Position numbers and translations under genes: made by a program | Assembly: GCA_022563075.1 (NCBI GenBank) | Contig: JADFOC010000063.1 | Coordinates: 1-7,330, forward strand | Origin: Pseudomonadota bacterium | Lineage (GTDB): Bacteria; Pseudomonadota; Gammaproteobacteria; Pseudomonadales; Pseudohongiellaceae | DNA length: 7,330 nt | Reading direction: 5' to 3' | Shown here: positions 6,412 to 7,330 of the stretch, piece by piece | Position numbering within the stretch: the stretch's first letter is position 1 | Layout: the number at the start of each line of letters is the position of its first letter | The notes under the pieces: model-generated | The model's input: only the letters and a program-made list of their open reading frames with translations | What the model was told of the DNA's origin: nothing | Database searches by the model: none

Positions 6412-7107
6412 ATGAAAACTATTGGCATGTTGGGTGGTATGAGTTGGCAATCTACGAGCAGCTACTACCGCGCATTAAACGAAGGCATAAAAACCAGATT
6501 GGGTGGTTTGCACTCGGCGAAAATTTGCATGGTCAGTGTCGATTTTGATGAAATCGAAAAACTGCAGCATGCACAAGACTGGGATGCCACTGCCGCCATC
6601 CTCGCCAAGGCGGCTCAATCCGTTGAAGCAGCGGGCGCGGATTTTCTCCTCATCTGTACTAACACGATGCACAAGGTAGCGCCGCAGATTGAACAGGCTA
6701 TCTCGATTCCTCTGTTGCACATCACCGATGCCACGGGACAGAAACTGCGCGATAATGGTGTCCATTGCGTGGGCTTATTGGGCACCAGGTTCACCATGGA
6801 ACAGGACTTTTATAAGGACCGGCTTACTAAAAAATTCGGTATTGACGTAGTCATTCCCGACGACGCAGATCGCGCCTTAATTCATCGAGTAATTTATGAT
6901 GAGCTTTGTCTCGGCATCATCAATGATGAGTCTCGTAGCAGCTATCTAAAAATAATTGATAAACTAAAACAGCGGGGCGCCGCGGCAGTTATTATGGGAT
7001 GCACCGAGATTGCTCTGTTAGTACAACAAGCCCATACGGCGGTTCCGCTCTATGACACCGCCGAAATTCATGCACAACAAGCGGTGAATTTTGCGCTATC
7101 GAATTAA
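6412..7107 (+). CDS. aspartate/glutamate racemase (YgeA-like, L-specific type)
   Basis: A cofactor-independent amino-acid racemase of 231 residues from the ATG at 6412, almost the same length as E. coli YgeA (230). The upstream GTG at 6325 would run through the terminator hairpin and add 29 unrelated residues, so it is rejected. Visible family motifs are IGMLGGMSWQSTSSYY (4-19), ICTNTMHKV (81-89), HITDATG (103-109), VGLLGTRFTME (120-130) and MGCTEIALL (195-203). Two-cysteine members use a Cys before each Asn-Thr and Thr-Glu pair. Here the first position is Thr83 (C82-T83-N84-T85) and the second is Cys197, the same residue numbers I recall for the L-aspartate/glutamate-specific E. coli enzyme. 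It should act in the cytoplasm, converting L-Asp or L-Glu. The Shine-Dalgarno is weak. A MarC-type gene follows after 24 bp, probably in one operon. Confidence 0.9.
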   Translation: MKTIGMLGGMSWQSTSSYYRALNEGIKTRLGGLHSAKICMVSVDFDEIEKLQHAQDWDATAAILAKAAQSVEAAGADFLLICTNTMHKVAPQIEQAISIPLLHITDATGQKLRDNGVHCVGLLGTRFTMEQDFYKDRLTKKFGIDVVIPDDADRALIHRVIYDELCLGIINDESRSSYLKIIDKLKQRGAAAVIMGCTEIALLVQQAHTAVPLYDTAEIHAQQAVNFALSN

Positions 7108-7131
7108 CGGCTCTCTCAGGAAAATTACCGT

Positions 7132-7330
7132 ATGATCGAAACCGTCAGTGTTGCCCTCGCCACATTTTTTGCAACCATCGGACCTCTGGATGTTGCCGCG
7201 GTGTATGCCGGCCTGACCGCCACCGCTTCGCCCAAGCGCCGTCGCAGCTCATCTCCCAAGAGCCAAGCGGGGCTGGGCTCAGCCGGCGCACTTCTTTCGG
7301 GCATGCTGCTCTCATGCACAGAACGCAGCG
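7132..7330 (+). CDS. MarC-family integral membrane protein, 5' part
   Basis: An open frame starts at the ATG at 7132, with AGGA 10 bases upstream, and runs off the right edge after 66 codons. The first 39 residues contain ATFFATIGPLDVAAVYAGLT followed by ASPKRRRS. This is a MarC-type first transmembrane helix with its conserved G-P-L-D-V turn and a basic cytoplasmic loop. Full members are about 200 residues with six helices; their transport substrate is not established. From residue 40 on (SSPKSQAGLGSAGALLSGML) the sequence is less hydrophobic than the usual second helix, although K43-S44 sits where family members often have Lys-Gly/Ser. This may be divergence, or a small frameshift or sequence error near the edge. 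It is probably co-transcribed with the racemase gene. Confidence 0.68.
   Translation, partial: MIETVSVALATFFATIGPLDVAAVYAGLTATASPKRRRSSSPKSQAGLGSAGALLSGMLLSCTERS

Overview
The window looks like chromosomal DNA of a Gram-negative, probably marine, gammaproteobacterium. This is inferred from the gene families, from several lipobox-bearing exported proteins, and from roughly balanced base composition; no rRNA or other taxonomic marker is present. It is densely packed with genes. I see no tRNA, CRISPR array, insertion sequence or phage gene.

Left part (1-4491). A SRPBCC-fold protein gene runs leftward off the window edge. Divergent from it, across a 137-bp gap with a candidate promoter on each strand, is a rightward block of four genes for exported proteins. 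These are a parallel beta-helix lipoprotein, a diheme c-type cytochrome lipoprotein joined to it by an ATGA stop/start overlap, a secreted protein with 14 cysteines, and a TAXI-type solute-binding protein carrying a lipobox. The first two match a gene pair of unknown function that recurs in other proteobacteria (SO2930-type cytochrome with its beta-helix partner). The last two have no recognised partners here. This block is the best candidate for an undescribed envelope system.

Middle (4525-6035). Two leftward genes converge on that block: an exported VanX-type D-Ala-D-Ala dipeptidase, then a six-helix membrane protein I do not recognise.

Right part (6036-7330). The 376 bp between the dipeptidase and the next large gene hold two intrinsic terminators pointing right. 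Between them is a 34-codon ORF that is almost entirely a signal peptide. The second terminator lies in the leader of an aspartate/glutamate racemase gene, and 6264-6335 shows nothing I can name. The racemase has the Thr83/Cys197 arrangement of the L-specific E. coli enzyme. It is followed 24 bp later by the start of a MarC-family membrane protein gene cut by the right edge.

The dipeptidase releases D-alanine and the racemase interconverts acidic amino-acid enantiomers. Their divergent pairing hints at D-amino-acid or peptidoglycan-fragment metabolism, but that link is inference.
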